A stretch of DNA of 64,000 bases from Neisseriaceae bacterium (GCA_016864895.1 CP046107.1:310001-374000); one strand, 5' to 3'. Shown: positions 31,145-40,880, numbered from the stretch's first letter. Notes: generated from the sequence alone by a model not told the origin. A program made the numbers and translations.

Positions 31145-31973
31145 ATCTTCTCCTTTATTTATCATTATTAATTATGTGGTTATAAATTCACCCTATATGA
31201 CTGCTATTAATGGCAAAGTGATTGAGGTATTTTCAATACTACCTCTGTGTAATCTTTAAAATCGTCGCCAATAAAAAATTGGTGTCTTTCATTGTTAATG
31301 AATGATTAAAATAAAACCAAATAATGCAAAAGTACTTAAAAGAAAAATAAAAAAGCCCCCCAAAATTATAAAAAATTTAGAAAATAAATACAAAGAATAT
31401 ATAGCATTAATATCGATTATTACTAATAAAAAATTAAAAGAAAGGTAATAATGGGAAATATATATGAAGAATATTTTAATGGAAATTTAGACGGTCAAAT
31501 GTTCACAACCTACACAGAAATTTTCTATTGTAAGGCGGAAAAATTAATTTATCTAGATTTCTAATGGATTACCCTATTTTTTCTATGCAATTAAATAAGC
31601 AAAATACAACATACAAATTTAAAAATTCGCAAGGTATAGAAATTACAGTTTCTGGAAATCCTATATACGGTAGAGCCACTATACAAGACGCCGATATTTT
31701 ATTGATTTTTTTTCGCAAACATGATGTTTCAAATATCCAAATCTGATCACAACAGAAAGATTATGTGGAAAGTTTACAAAGGTTAGCTGAAAATAAAAAT
31801 TAAGAGTTGGTGATAGTAAATTTTTGTCCTCAAAATATTCTATGAGGAGGAATATCGAAAAATCCACCCTTTAATTAAACCAATCATTACTTCAGGTCAT
31901 TATATTTCTTGTCTTCTTTATTCATCAATAATACATAGAATTAAAAAATACTAGCCTGATAAACTAAGTCTAA
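31145..31973. other. Non-coding region holding a plasmid-gene relic
   Basis: 829 bases. The middle (31451-31746) holds a frameshifted replication-initiator relic described separately, preceded by a 48-codon basic frame (31302-31448). The segment 31347-31375 resembles, on the opposite strand, the trbM signal-peptide region at 41021-41047. The rest shows nothing recognisable. Confidence 0.6.
31451..31746 (+). pseudogene. Replication initiator protein A (RPA family) relic, copy 1
   Basis: Two adjoining frames join into the N-terminal part of an RPA-type plasmid replication initiator. Frame one starts at 31451 and reads to E-K-L-I-Y-L-D-F then stops; frame two starts at 31564 with M-D-Y-P-I-F-S-M and continues to R-A-T-I-Q-D-A-D-I-L-L. 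One missing base near 31560 explains the break. The family pattern Y-P-x-F-S-L ... A-T-I-x-D-x-D-I-L-I is followed. The C-terminal two-thirds is missing. A second relic on the minus strand at 40.2-40.6 kb is clearly homologous. Confidence 0.6.
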
Positions 31974-33011
31974 TTATTTATCATCAACCAATTTATCCAA
32001 CCCAAAATGATCATAGGTGTGTTTTGTTACCATTCTTCCTCGTGGTGTCCTTTGAATAAATCCTTGTTGAATTAAATAAGGTTCTAACACATCTTCAATA
32101 GTATCAATTGTTTCACCTATGGCTACAGCTAAGTTAGCCACACCTACTGGTCCTCCCGAAAAGTTATGAATAATAGACATTAAAAATTTCCTATCCATAA
32201 AATCTAACCCAAGAGAGTCAATCTCTAGCATTTCTAGTGCTAATTTAGTTACTTCTAAAGTAACTTTACCATCATTTTTAACTTGTGCATAATCCCTAAC
32301 TCTTCTTAAAATACGGTTAGCGATTCTCGGAGTGCCTCTAGCACGGTAAGCAATCTCCATTGCACTTTTTTCATCCATAAGTAAATTCAATAGGTTACCG
32401 GATCGTTTAATAATAGAAGATAAATCTCCAACATCATAAAATTCTAATCTTGCCACAATTCCAAAACGATCTCTCAATGGATTAGTTAACATACCTGCTC
32501 GAGTAGTTGCTCCGATTAAAGTAAAGGGTGGAATATCAATTTTGACCGAACGTGCTCCAGGACCATCTCCTATCATGATATCTAATTGATAATCTTCTAG
32601 TGCAGGATATAAAATTTCCTCTATTGCTGGACTTAGCCGGTGGATTTCATCAATAAATAATACATCATAAGGCTCTAAGTTGGTTAGAATACCTGCTAAA
32701 TCTCCTGCCTTTTCCAACACAGGCCCTGAAGTTTGCTTTAAATTGACCCCCAACTCTCTAGCAATAATGAAAGCTAATGTTGTCTTACCTAATCCCGGTG
32801 GACCAAAAAGTAGAGTATGATCTAATGCTTCTGTCCTTGCCCTTGCTGCCTTGATGAAAATATTTAATTGTTCTTTAATTTTACCCTGCCCAACATAATC
32901 CACTAATAGTTTAGGCCTTAAAGCTCTCTCCAATGCTTCCTCGTTGCAAGACACCTTTTTAGGAGATATTACTCTCTCCAAATTAGACTGTATATTATCT
33001 GTCGTAATCAT
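31974..33011 (-). CDS. ruvB: Holliday junction branch migration helicase RuvB
   Basis: 345 residues. AAA+ motor with Walker [10 protein letters not shown] near 69-77 and Walker B D-E-I-H-R near 118, followed by the C-terminal winged helix. It drives branch migration with RuvA. ruvA and ruvC are not adjacent. It follows tadA by 24 bases. Confidence 0.97.
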   Translation of the reverse strand: MITTDNIQSNLERVISPKKVSCNEEALERALRPKLLVDYVGQGKIKEQLNIFIKAARARTEALDHTLLFGPPGLGKTTLAFIIARELGVNLKQTSGPVLEKAGDLAGILTNLEPYDVLFIDEIHRLSPAIEEILYPALEDYQLDIMIGDGPGARSVKIDIPPFTLIGATTRAGMLTNPLRDRFGIVARLEFYDVGDLSSIIKRSGNLLNLLMDEKSAMEIAYRARGTPRIANRILRRVRDYAQVKNDGKVTLEVTKLALEMLEIDSLGLDFMDRKFLMSIIHNFSGGPVGVANLAVAIGETIDTIEDVLEPYLIQQGFIQRTPRGRMVTKHTYDHFGLDKLVDDK

Positions 33012-33035
33012 CTACATCATCCATTATCAATCTCA

Positions 33036-33806
33036 CTATAATAATATACCTTGATGTTCATATTTTGATTTTTTCTTTCTTTTTGTTTCAAAAAAATCAG
33101 TAAGTAAACGCTTACACTCTGACGCCAATACGCCACCTTTAAAAGCACAATGATGATTCATATAGCGATAATGTGCAGGGTTGAAGCTCTCTACCATACC
33201 AGTTTTAGCCTCTTTTGCCCCATAAATGACTCTAGAGATTCTAGACTGAATAATAGCACCGGTACACATCATACAAGGTTCCAAGGTAACATATAAATCA
33301 CAATTATCTAACCGATAATTGTTTAACTCTTCACTTGCTGCCTTAATAGCAAGTAGTTCTGCATGATTGATAATATTACGTCCCTTGAAAGATTGATTGT
33401 AACCTACACCAATTACTCTGCCTTTTAAAACCACAACAGCACCTACAGGAACTTCATCATCCCAAAAGGCTTTTTGAGCTTGTAAAACAGCCAATTGCAT
33501 ATATCTATTCATTTCCTCTTGACACGGAAATTCTTTTACAATGGGGAACTTCTTGAGTTCTTGTAGAATCTCGGTTTTTAGCTGTTTTGAAATATTCCAG
33601 TAAGGAATATTGTGTTCAATCCCATATAGTTTCCACAAAATAGATTGAGTTAATCCCAGATGCACAGATTTTATTTTTAAAAATACTGACAAACTACCCT
33701 CTTTGATTAAGTCTTCTTTAGACTCAATCCCCAATTGCTTTAACTCTCCCAACACCCTGTATGGTAACCCATAGGATTCTAATCCATCACTCATTAAAAA
33801 ACTCAT
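33036..33806 (-). CDS. tadA: tRNA adenosine(34) deaminase TadA with TfoX-C-like N-terminal extension
   Basis: 256 residues, longer than the usual ~160. The deaminase domain begins near residue 97: zinc and catalytic residues H148-A-E150 and P-C178-M-M-C181. It makes the wobble inosine in tRNA-Arg(ACG). The first ~90 residues resemble the helix-hairpin-helix C-terminal domain of TfoX, an arrangement I associate with Neisseria TadA. It starts after the ctpA terminator, so it probably has its own promoter. Confidence 0.9.
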   Translation of the reverse strand: MSFLMSDGLESYGLPYRVLGELKQLGIESKEDLIKEGSLSVFLKIKSVHLGLTQSILWKLYGIEHNIPYWNISKQLKTEILQELKKFPIVKEFPCQEEMNRYMQLAVLQAQKAFWDDEVPVGAVVVLKGRVIGVGYNQSFKGRNIINHAELLAIKAASEELNNYRLDNCDLYVTLEPCMMCTGAIIQSRISRVIYGAKEAKTGMVESFNPAHYRYMNHHCAFKGGVLASECKRLLTDFFETKRKKKSKYEHQGILL

Positions 33807-33809
33807 AAA

Positions 33810-33837
33810 AAAAAAGGCAGATCTCTCTGCCTTTTTT
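33810..33837 (-). terminator. Bidirectional terminator between ctpA and tadA
   Basis: Stem of 11 pairs (33810-33820 with 33827-33837), 6-base loop, flanked by A and T runs. On the minus strand it lies just after the ctpA stop. Confidence 0.85.
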
Positions 33838-33851
33838 ATACCACATTTTAG

Positions 33852-35333
33852 TTAATCCTTTTTATCTTTTTTTTCTTCTTGAACAATCTTTCTTTCATTA
33901 ATCTTATATCTACCCAAAGCTTTTTTCCATTCAGCAGTATTCTTAGTTATCTCTATTGACTTTTTCAATTGAATATCTTGTTTAGGATCTGGCATATAAT
34001 TATAGGATGATTCTTTCAATATTTTCTCTTTAATTTTTAAAGTTTTTTCTTCCTTAGCTTTCTTATCTAATTTTTCATTTTCTAGTGGCTTAGATAACGA
34101 TCCTTTGACCTCTTCTCCCTTAGGGTTAGATAAATGGTTGTTAAAGTCCACCTCCCTAAATCCAAAAAAATCATCATCCTCTGTTTTCACGATAATGTCG
34201 GGAACAATACCTCTAGCTTGTATCGATCTATCCTTAGGCGTGTAATACAATGCTACGGTCAATTTAATCCCATCATTATTACCCAAAGGAATAATAGTCT
34301 GTACAGAACCCTTACCAAAGCTACGCGTCCCTACAACCACTGCCCTTTGGTAATCCTGCAACGCCCCCGTTACAATTTCTGAGGCAGAAGCAGATCCACC
34401 ATTAACCAAAAGGGTAATAGGAAGCTTTTTGATTTCTGCAGGTAAATTGGCTAAAGGATCCTTAAACATCGATCCATCCATTGGGTTCCTATAATCATTC
34501 TTATTTGCTCTTAATACAGTCTGCTTTATATTATCTCTTCCCTTGGTACTGACAACTACTGAATTTTCTGGTATGAAAACTGCTGTCAAGCCAACCGCTG
34601 AATTCAGCAATCCTCCTCCATTATTTCTTAAATCGAATACTAGCCCATCCAATGGCTTTCCATTCTCTCTAGTGAGTGCATTAATATGTTCCACAAAATC
34701 TTCTAAAGTCTGTTCTTTAAAACTATTCACCCTTATATAACCAATACCCGGTTCGACTAATTGACTTTTTACTGTCTTGATATTGATAGTATCTCTTTTC
34801 AATTTAAGATCAAAAGGTTTCAACTCATCTTTTCTAACAATCGTCAATGTCACGTAAGTTCCTGGCTTTCCCCTCATTTTTTTGGAAGCTTCCATAGTTG
34901 ACATACCCTTAGTAGAAACACTATCAATCTTGATAATATAATCATTTGGCTTAAGCCCAGCTCTAAAAGCTGGCGTATCCTCAATTGGTGTTACAATTTT
35001 GATAAAACTTTCGTCTTTCACAATTTCTATACCCAGACCACCAAACTTACCAGTCGTCTGTTCCATCAATCCGTTGAAGTCTTCCTGATTAAGATATTCA
35101 GAATGTGGATCCAGACCTGACACCATCCCCTTCATTGCATTTTCAATTAATCGAGCATCTTCAGTATTTTCATAATAATTAGCTTTTATTTGGCCATATA
35201 CCTCAGCAAAAGTTTTAATTTCTTTTACGGGTAATAAATCATTAACTGAACTAGGGGTCGCATAAGTTTGTAAACTTAATGTTAACCCCACACCGATAAT
35301 AGAGCCAATTGCATAAATTGATGTTTTCTTCAT
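33852..35333 (-). CDS. ctpA: Carboxy-terminal processing protease (S41)
   Basis: 493 residues. Signal peptide or anchor at the N-terminus (cleavage A-Y-A-T near 25), PDZ domain about 90-175, S41 protease core with G-G-S-A-S-A-S-E (catalytic Ser near 315) and S-F-G-K-G-S-V (catalytic Lys near 340). The charged, Lys/Glu-rich C-terminal tail from about 400 is probably disordered. Periplasmic processing protease. It follows envC by 29 bases; gpmI-envC-ctpA is a familiar order in betaproteobacteria. Confidence 0.93.
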   Translation of the reverse strand: MKKTSIYAIGSIIGVGLTLSLQTYATPSSVNDLLPVKEIKTFAEVYGQIKANYYENTEDARLIENAMKGMVSGLDPHSEYLNQEDFNGLMEQTTGKFGGLGIEIVKDESFIKIVTPIEDTPAFRAGLKPNDYIIKIDSVSTKGMSTMEASKKMRGKPGTYVTLTIVRKDELKPFDLKLKRDTINIKTVKSQLVEPGIGYIRVNSFKEQTLEDFVEHINALTRENGKPLDGLVFDLRNNGGGLLNSAVGLTAVFIPENSVVVSTKGRDNIKQTVLRANKNDYRNPMDGSMFKDPLANLPAEIKKLPITLLVNGGSASASEIVTGALQDYQRAVVVGTRSFGKGSVQTIIPLGNNDGIKLTVALYYTPKDRSIQARGIVPDIIVKTEDDDFFGFREVDFNNHLSNPKGEEVKGSLSKPLENEKLDKKAKEEKTLKIKEKILKESSYNYMPDPKQDIQLKKSIEITKNTAEWKKALGRYKINERKIVQEEKKDKKD

Positions 35334-35362
35334 AATTAACTATAACCTATAAGTAAGTAAAT

Positions 35363-36628
35363 TTATTTAAACCAAGATTTAGGATTAATTGGTCTAGAGT
35401 TTTCTCTTAGTTCGAAATACAAACCAGTTTCTCCATTATACTGAACTCCTGTTTCTCCTATAATGGTGTTAGCCTTTACCCTCTCACCATCACTAGAGAC
35501 ATTGATACGAGATAAACCTGTGTAAATAGTCACATAGACATTATCATGCATAATTACTACAGTACTCCCATAACCTGGTATCACCCCTCTGTACACAACG
35601 ATGCCATCTCCCACACTAAAAACCGGTAGATTTTGAGGAGATCTTATAACAAATCCTTTCACAATACCAAAATCATCTCGCTTTTGACCATAAGATTGAG
35701 AAATAATCCCCTCTCTTACAGGCAAACGCAACAAACCTTTATAGCGAGAAAAATTGGAATTAACTAAAGATTCTGAACTATCTATAATACTAGCATGCTT
35801 AGATTCTGTTAAATGTAAATCTTCTTGGGTCAGATTACCTAACACCTGCTTATCTTTTTTAGAAGAGTGAATATTATTTAATGTATTATTCTTGCGCTTC
35901 GATTGATAAACTAACTGTCGTTGTTTCTGCTGTTTAGCTAAATCTCGAATCAAATGATTAAGCCTATTTTCACTTTGTTGTAATGTTTTAATTTCTCTTT
36001 TATCTTGATCAATAGCAATTTCAATGGAGTTCTTAAGTTTAATCTGTTTGTTTCTTTGAATTTCAACTTGCTTGGCCATTTTTCTATTGTGTTGAGCTAA
36101 CTGTTTTAATTTATTTGATTTTTCCTGTAATGAATTCTCTAAAATATACAGTTCTTGTTGTTCTGATTTTAAACTTGAAAAAGATTTCCTCTGTGTATTC
36201 TGGATATATTTAAGATATTCAAGATTTCTAGTTTTATCATTAAGATTACCATTTTGCATGATGATAACCAAAGCATTCGGGTATTGATGTTTATATTGAT
36301 AATTTAATAAATCTGCAACTTGCTTTTTGATTTTTTCAATTTGCTCTGTCTTAATTTTAATCTTTTTTTCTAAGATATTAATTTCTTTTTGATTCTTTTG
36401 AATTTCCAAATTCGTTTTTTGAATTTTTATTCTATAACTAGATAGCTCTGAGTCAATCAAAGCCAGTTGTCTTTCTATTTTATTTTTTTTGCTTTCTTTA
36501 TTTTCTAGGGATATTTCAGCCTCCTTTAATTTTTTTTGAACTAAATCCAAATTCTGTGTAGGTTTATTCCCCATCACTGGCATTAAAAATACAAAGCTGC
36601 TTAAAAATATCAATAGTTTTTTTACCAT
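35363..36628 (-). CDS. EnvC-like murein hydrolase activator (degenerate LytM domain)
   Basis: 421 residues. Signal peptide, long coiled coil about 25-235, and a C-terminal LytM/M23 fold about 290-420. The zinc ligands of active M23 enzymes are lost: the H-x-x-x-D site reads K-G-F-V-I, and the H-x-H site reads L-Y-F-E-L. It should therefore activate amidases during cell separation rather than cut peptidoglycan, as EnvC and NlpD do. It lies 12 bases after gpmI. Confidence 0.9.
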   Translation of the reverse strand: MVKKLLIFLSSFVFLMPVMGNKPTQNLDLVQKKLKEAEISLENKESKKNKIERQLALIDSELSSYRIKIQKTNLEIQKNQKEINILEKKIKIKTEQIEKIKKQVADLLNYQYKHQYPNALVIIMQNGNLNDKTRNLEYLKYIQNTQRKSFSSLKSEQQELYILENSLQEKSNKLKQLAQHNRKMAKQVEIQRNKQIKLKNSIEIAIDQDKREIKTLQQSENRLNHLIRDLAKQQKQRQLVYQSKRKNNTLNNIHSSKKDKQVLGNLTQEDLHLTESKHASIIDSSESLVNSNFSRYKGLLRLPVREGIISQSYGQKRDDFGIVKGFVIRSPQNLPVFSVGDGIVVYRGVIPGYGSTVVIMHDNVYVTIYTGLSRINVSSDGERVKANTIIGETGVQYNGETGLYFELRENSRPINPKSWFK

Positions 36629-36640
36629 AGGAATCCAATA

Positions 36641-38179
36641 TCACTGTGTAAATTCAATCAAATTTTCACCAGTCATTTCAGTGGGTTTTTCTAATCCAAG
36701 CATAGCCAATAAAGTTGGTGCTATATCTTTCAAAGCTCCTCCAAACTTGACTGTTGCCTTTTCTCCTATATATAAGAATGGGACAGGATTAGTCGTATGT
36801 TGTGTATGAGGCTGATTATTTCTCTCGTCATACATTTTTTCACAATTGCCATGATCAGCTGTAATTAATATCTCTCCGCCCTTCCTCAGTACTGATGCAA
36901 CAATACGTCCAATACAATCATCTAGTGTTTCTATGGCCCTAATTGAAGCAGATAGATTACCTGTATGACCTACCATATCGCCATTAGCAAAATTACAAAT
37001 AATTAACTCAAATTCTTCATTATTGACTACATCAATAATTTTATCCGTTACTTCACAAGCACTCATTTCTGGTTTTAAATCATAGGTTTTTACCTTAGGA
37101 GAAGGGATTAATATTCTCTCCTCTTTTGGATAAGGTTGCTCTCTTCCTCCACTAAAAAAATAGGTAACATGCGGATATTTTTCAGTTTCTGCAATCCTTA
37201 ATTGACGCAGCCCTTTTTTTGACACATATTCACCCAAACTATTTTTTAAACTCTGAGGAGGAAACATGACAGGGCAATCGAACATCGCACCATATTTAGT
37301 CATACTAGCAACATAACCTAACTTAGGCATTTTTAGTCTAACAAATTCATCAAAATCTTGTTCGATTAATGCCCTTAATAATTCTCTGACTCTATCCGCT
37401 CTAAAATTTAAAAATAAAACTGCATCATCGTTATTAAGAGAAGCATCAGAATGAATTAATGTAGGCATTACAAATTCATCATTTTCCCCCCTTTCATAAG
37501 CTTTTTCTAAAGCAGAAATACTATCTGAACTATTTTCTGTATTGAGCCCCACTAAAGCATTGTATGCTTTTTCAACTCTATCCCATCTATTATCTCTATC
37601 CATAGCATAAAAACGACCAGCAATACTTCCTATCCTTACTTGTGGGTGATCCTGTATATATTTTTCTAGTCTTTTTAAATATGGTTTTGCACTCCGAGGC
37701 GGGGTATCTCTACCATCCAAAAAAGGATGTACAGCAACCTTTTCTAAACCATTTTCTACCAAAATATCTAAAATAGAAAAGAAATGTTCAATATGACTAT
37801 GGACTCCTCCATCTGAAAATAATCCTATCAGATGTACTGTTCTATTTTTCTTAGATATTAATTCTTTCATAACAGGTACATATGCCAGTGTACCTTCTTT
37901 GATACTATCGTTAATCCGAGTGATATCTTGATCAATTACTCTACCTGCACCGATGTTTAGGTGTCCCACCTCTGAGTTACCAAACTGACCTTCAGGTAAA
38001 CCAACCATTTTTTCTGAAGCATCTATGGTACCATAGGCATAATTTTCAACTAAATTATCCCAATGAGGTGTCTTTGCATTAAACATAGCATTATCCTTTG
38101 TCTTAAGGCCATGTCCAACACCATCCAAAATCAGCAATACAACTGGCTTTTTTCTTAGATGCAAAATATCTTGTGTCAT
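36641..38179 (-). CDS. gpmI: 2,3-bisphosphoglycerate-independent phosphoglycerate mutase
   Basis: 512 residues from the ATG at 38179, which gives the normal N-terminus (K-P-V-V-L-L-I-L-D-G); the frame is open 21 codons further. Interconverts 3- and 2-phosphoglycerate in glycolysis with manganese. Alkaline-phosphatase-like: catalytic Ser in G-N-S-E-V-G-H near 65, metal ligands in D-G-R-D-T-P, A-D-H-G-N and H-T. Divergent from yqgE. Confidence 0.95.
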   Translation of the reverse strand: MTQDILHLRKKPVVLLILDGVGHGLKTKDNAMFNAKTPHWDNLVENYAYGTIDASEKMVGLPEGQFGNSEVGHLNIGAGRVIDQDITRINDSIKEGTLAYVPVMKELISKKNRTVHLIGLFSDGGVHSHIEHFFSILDILVENGLEKVAVHPFLDGRDTPPRSAKPYLKRLEKYIQDHPQVRIGSIAGRFYAMDRDNRWDRVEKAYNALVGLNTENSSDSISALEKAYERGENDEFVMPTLIHSDASLNNDDAVLFLNFRADRVRELLRALIEQDFDEFVRLKMPKLGYVASMTKYGAMFDCPVMFPPQSLKNSLGEYVSKKGLRQLRIAETEKYPHVTYFFSGGREQPYPKEERILIPSPKVKTYDLKPEMSACEVTDKIIDVVNNEEFELIICNFANGDMVGHTGNLSASIRAIETLDDCIGRIVASVLRKGGEILITADHGNCEKMYDERNNQPHTQHTTNPVPFLYIGEKATVKFGGALKDIAPTLLAMLGLEKPTEMTGENLIEFTQ

Positions 38180-38299
38180 ATCTATTTTTAAATAGTATTG
38201 AATTGAAATAGCCATTATAATATGATTAACTTGATAATCCAATAATTAAGACTCCACAATAATCGTATTAGTAATCAAATACTGAAAGAGGTATATTAA

Positions 38300-38869
38300 A
38301 TGGGTGAAAATAAAATTACTTATTCTTTAAGTGATCATTTCTTAATTGCAACACCACAAATCACTGACCCTTATTTTTCACATAGTGTCGTATATATTTT
38401 TGAACATAATCAAAATGGTGCAATGGGGGTCATTATCAATAAGCCTTCTCCACTAAAAATGGAACATTTATTTAAAGCAATTGAAAAAGAAACACCTAAA
38501 CAATTTGAGGAGTCTTGGTTACTATTGGGAGGCCCTGTACAAATTGATAGAGGGTTTTTAATTCATACACCAGTTGGTAATTGGCAAAGTAGTCTACTAA
38601 TTAATGACAACATAGCCGTCACCACATCAAAGGATATTATAGAAAGCCTATTTGATGAACAATCGATGATGAAATCATTGGCTACAATAGGTTATTCCGC
38701 ATGGACTGAGGGACAATTGGAATCTGAAATGAATGAAAATGCTTGGATAGCTATTCCTGCCAATCAAACTATCATGTTTGATTTACCCTACCATCAACGT
38801 TATGAAGCTGCATTGGGCTCTCTTGGAATTAAAGCTTATGATATTATGGCAGGCGTAGGTCATGCTTAG
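38300..38869 (+). CDS. yqgE: UPF0301/AlgH family protein YqgE
   Basis: 189 residues. Seen: F-L-I-A-T-P, the conserved N-G-A-M-G-V-I-I-N-K-P and G-G-P-V segments. Function is uncertain; the family sits next to ruvX in many proteobacteria, as here with an 8-base overlap. Ribosome site AAGAGG is present. Confidence 0.92.
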   Translation: MGENKITYSLSDHFLIATPQITDPYFSHSVVYIFEHNQNGAMGVIINKPSPLKMEHLFKAIEKETPKQFEESWLLLGGPVQIDRGFLIHTPVGNWQSSLLINDNIAVTTSKDIIESLFDEQSMMKSLATIGYSAWTEGQLESEMNENAWIAIPANQTIMFDLPYHQRYEAALGSLGIKAYDIMAGVGHA

Positions 38870-39311
38870 GCCAGTACAGGGAAAAGGCACTATCATTGCT
38901 ATTGACTATGGTTTAAAAAGAGTTGGTTTAGCTTGTGGCGATTTGTCCGTACGAATTGCTCACCCCCTTACAACTATTACTGAAAATAATAAAAATAAAA
39001 AAATTAAAATAATTAAGGATCTCATGCCCAAGTGGCAACCTATTTTATGGGTTGTCGGTATTCCTTTTCATGTAGATGGCAGTCATAATGATTTGACCAA
39101 ACCGTGTCTTAATTTCGCCAAATTGTTAAATCAAAAAACACAATTACCAGTACATCTAGTTGATGAACGTTATAGCTCTTGCTTGGCACATGAATTATTA
39201 AATGATAATTTAGTTTTTGGACTTAAAAAAAAACATATTCTAGACCAAATAGCAGCTCAAGAAATTTTAAGCTCTTTTTTCAATGAAGGCTCATATCAAT
39301 GTATCAATTAG
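38862..39311 (+). CDS. yqgF: Pre-16S rRNA nuclease YqgF/RuvX
   Basis: 149 residues. RNase H-like fold: D-Y-G-L-K-R-V-G near 15-22, V-V-G-I-P near 62 and D-E-R-Y-S-S near 104. It trims the 5' end of 16S precursor. It overlaps yqgE by 8 bases. It is the last intact gene before the decayed 39.3-42.1 kb region. Confidence 0.93.
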   Translation: MLRPVQGKGTIIAIDYGLKRVGLACGDLSVRIAHPLTTITENNKNKKIKIIKDLMPKWQPILWVVGIPFHVDGSHNDLTKPCLNFAKLLNQKTQLPVHLVDERYSSCLAHELLNDNLVFGLKKKHILDQIAAQEILSSFFNEGSYQCIN

Positions 39312-39402
39312 TAAAAAAACTGCGTCAAGATGATTAATATAAATCTTAAGTCACAAAAATATTTTATCACAGCATAACAAGTTAATACTCCCATTCCAGT
39401 TT

Positions 39403-39486
39403 AATGGCATAAAACATAACAGAATTAACCAAATCCTTTAAAGTAATCCCGGGTTGTAGCGTTCCAATGAATCTGACCAATGCAGG
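39403..39486 (-). pseudogene. acnB-like gene fragment
   Basis: Minus-strand reading gives L-V-R-F-I-G-T-L-Q-P-G-I-T-L-K-D-L-V-N-S and then F-Y-A-I-K, matching AcnB residues about 533-560 ([16 protein letters not shown]). DNA matches 4664-4750 with many differences but an identical central block (gtaatcccgggttgtagcg). It has no start, stop or flanking acnB sequence. Confidence 0.75.
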
Positions 39487-39975
39487 TATTCAAACGTTGG
39501 TATTAAACTATTTATCAATTAATTCAAATAACATTGAGTTAGCAGACATATTCTCATCCGCAGCCCCCCTTTTTTTTTAATCGTTTGTGTATTTTTTATC
39601 TGTGTATAATGACAATTATGATATTTCTGTATCCATATTTTGTTGGTTTCTCAATGATTTCAATAAATATAAGTTAAGAATTCTCTGTTTTATTTCCTTA
39701 TTAATTTTTTGCCAAATACTAGTCTTTTTTCCATTTCTTTTTAGGTTAAGCCTAATGTTATTGATTTTGTATATATCTGAAAATCATTTATTTCATATTT
39801 CAATATGTTGATTTTTTAGGTTTGTAACACTTTAATTAATTTCCTTTCCAACTAGTCTTAATTTTAATCCTATTCATTAAAAATGCTCTGAACTTTTTAT
39901 TTTGGCTATTTTCCAATAAATTACTAAAATGATTCTTTCTCACCATACTTCCTACCATTTCCAAAATCTATGCTA

Positions 39976-40110
39976 TTGACGTCCTCTCCGCCCCAAAGGG
40001 TAGGGATTCCTACAGTGTCTAGCAGTGGTGCTAATTCACTTCGGTAGGTTCCTATTTCTGATAACCTTATTACGGAGATTTCACCCTTAACAACAGAAAG
40101 GGATTATCCT
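39976..40110 (-). mobile_element. IS200/IS605-type right end with TnpB guide-RNA (omega RNA)-like scaffold, orphan
   Basis: On the minus strand the sequence reads GAATCCCTACCC-TTTGGGG-CGGAGAGGACGTCAA. This matches the form I know for right ends of TnpB-bearing IS200/IS605 elements: a short C/G hairpin followed by GAGGA-x-GTCAA at the boundary. In such elements this end is the 3' scaffold of the guide RNA, and bases beyond TCAA act as guide. The upstream frame (about 40110 to 39976) is open and ends G-G-E-D-V-N, like TnpB tails. No TnpB body is present. Confidence 0.5.
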
Positions 40111-40235
40111 TTTTAAAAAAATGTGCATAAATTATGAGTTAAATTTATAAACATGTAGTTAACAGGAAAAATTAGATATTATGTTTTTTAAACATTAAAT
40201 CTTTAGTTTCTTTCCAAAATGATATTTATTTTAAC

Positions 40236-40260
40236 AATGGTGGTCTTAGTTACCACCATT
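40236..40260. terminator. Hairpin overlapping the end of the rep relic
   Basis: 9-bp perfect stem (40236-40244 with 40252-40260) and 7-base loop. T-rich sequence follows on the plus strand. It overlaps the likely stop codon of the minus-strand replication relic. Confidence 0.45.
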
Positions 40261-40604
40261 CTTTTTATATTTTTCTTCTAATTGACGAATACCCATTTAT
40301 TATCCAATGGATATGATGATGTAAATATTGAGGATCTATTCTTGCTACTTTGTCCATACATACACCCTCGTACAACCATTCTGGTAACAAAACTTCTATT
40401 TCCTAGCTTTTAATAGAAAAATATTCTATTAATGACCCCCTCATTGTTGCTTAATTTATTTAATTGGATAGAAAAGATAAGAAAATCCATTAATATATCC
40501 AAATAAATTAATTTTTCCGTCCTACAATAAAACATTTCTGTATAACTTAGAAACATTTCATTTTCTAAATTATTGTTAACATATTCTTTATATTTATTTT
40601 TCAT
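40246..40604 (-). pseudogene. Replication initiator protein A (RPA family) relic, copy 2
   Basis: N-terminal part starts at ATG 40604: the first ~43 codons align with copy 1 at 31.45 kb from the first residue, sharing Y-T-E-x-F-Y-C and E-K-L-I-Y-L-D. A stretch at about 40400-40270 reads L-P-E-W-L-Y-E-G-V ... D-P-Q-Y-L, like the RPA C-terminal L-P-x-W-F-Y-x-G-V region, and after a frameshift reaches a stop at 40248-40246. The middle of the gene is deleted. Confidence 0.55.
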
Positions 40605-40672
40605 GGTCTTATTAGAGAAAATAATTGATTTTTAAATTTTTTATTAATTTTTTTGATACTAACAGTTTTCAT
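40601..40672 (-). CDS. 23-codon basic leader ORF coupled to the rep relic
   Basis: Short frame rich in lysine, with ribosome site AAGG 7-10 bases before its ATG. Its TGA overlaps the ATG of the replication relic (ATGA). Looks like a translation-coupling leader, as plasmid rep genes often have. The partner gene is now dead. Confidence 0.4.
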   Translation of the reverse strand: MKTVSIKKINKKFKNQLFSLIRP

Positions 40673-40880
40673 ATTAATTCCTTAAAAAATTATTAAATCA
40701 TTTTATTTAATATATAAAAAAGTCAAAATTTTTTTTTAAACATAGAAAAATATATGTTATTTAAGATGAAAATATTATATAACTTTAGATAAAAAGATAA
40801 ATTATTATTATTAATATAATCAAATAGTTATAAATATAGAAATAAATAAATCATAAAAAACCAAGACCAAACCTAAAACC

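Noticed and set aside
31302..31448. 48-codon lysine-rich frame before rep relic 1
   Set aside because: Could be a leader like the one before relic 2, but it is also antisense to the trbM-like start; not strong enough for its own call.
31679..31867. 62-codon frame on the minus strand
   Set aside because: Antisense to the replication-initiator relic, no family match.
39587..39811. 74-codon hydrophobic frame
   Set aside because: T-rich random-looking sequence, no ribosome site, no family, inside the decayed region.
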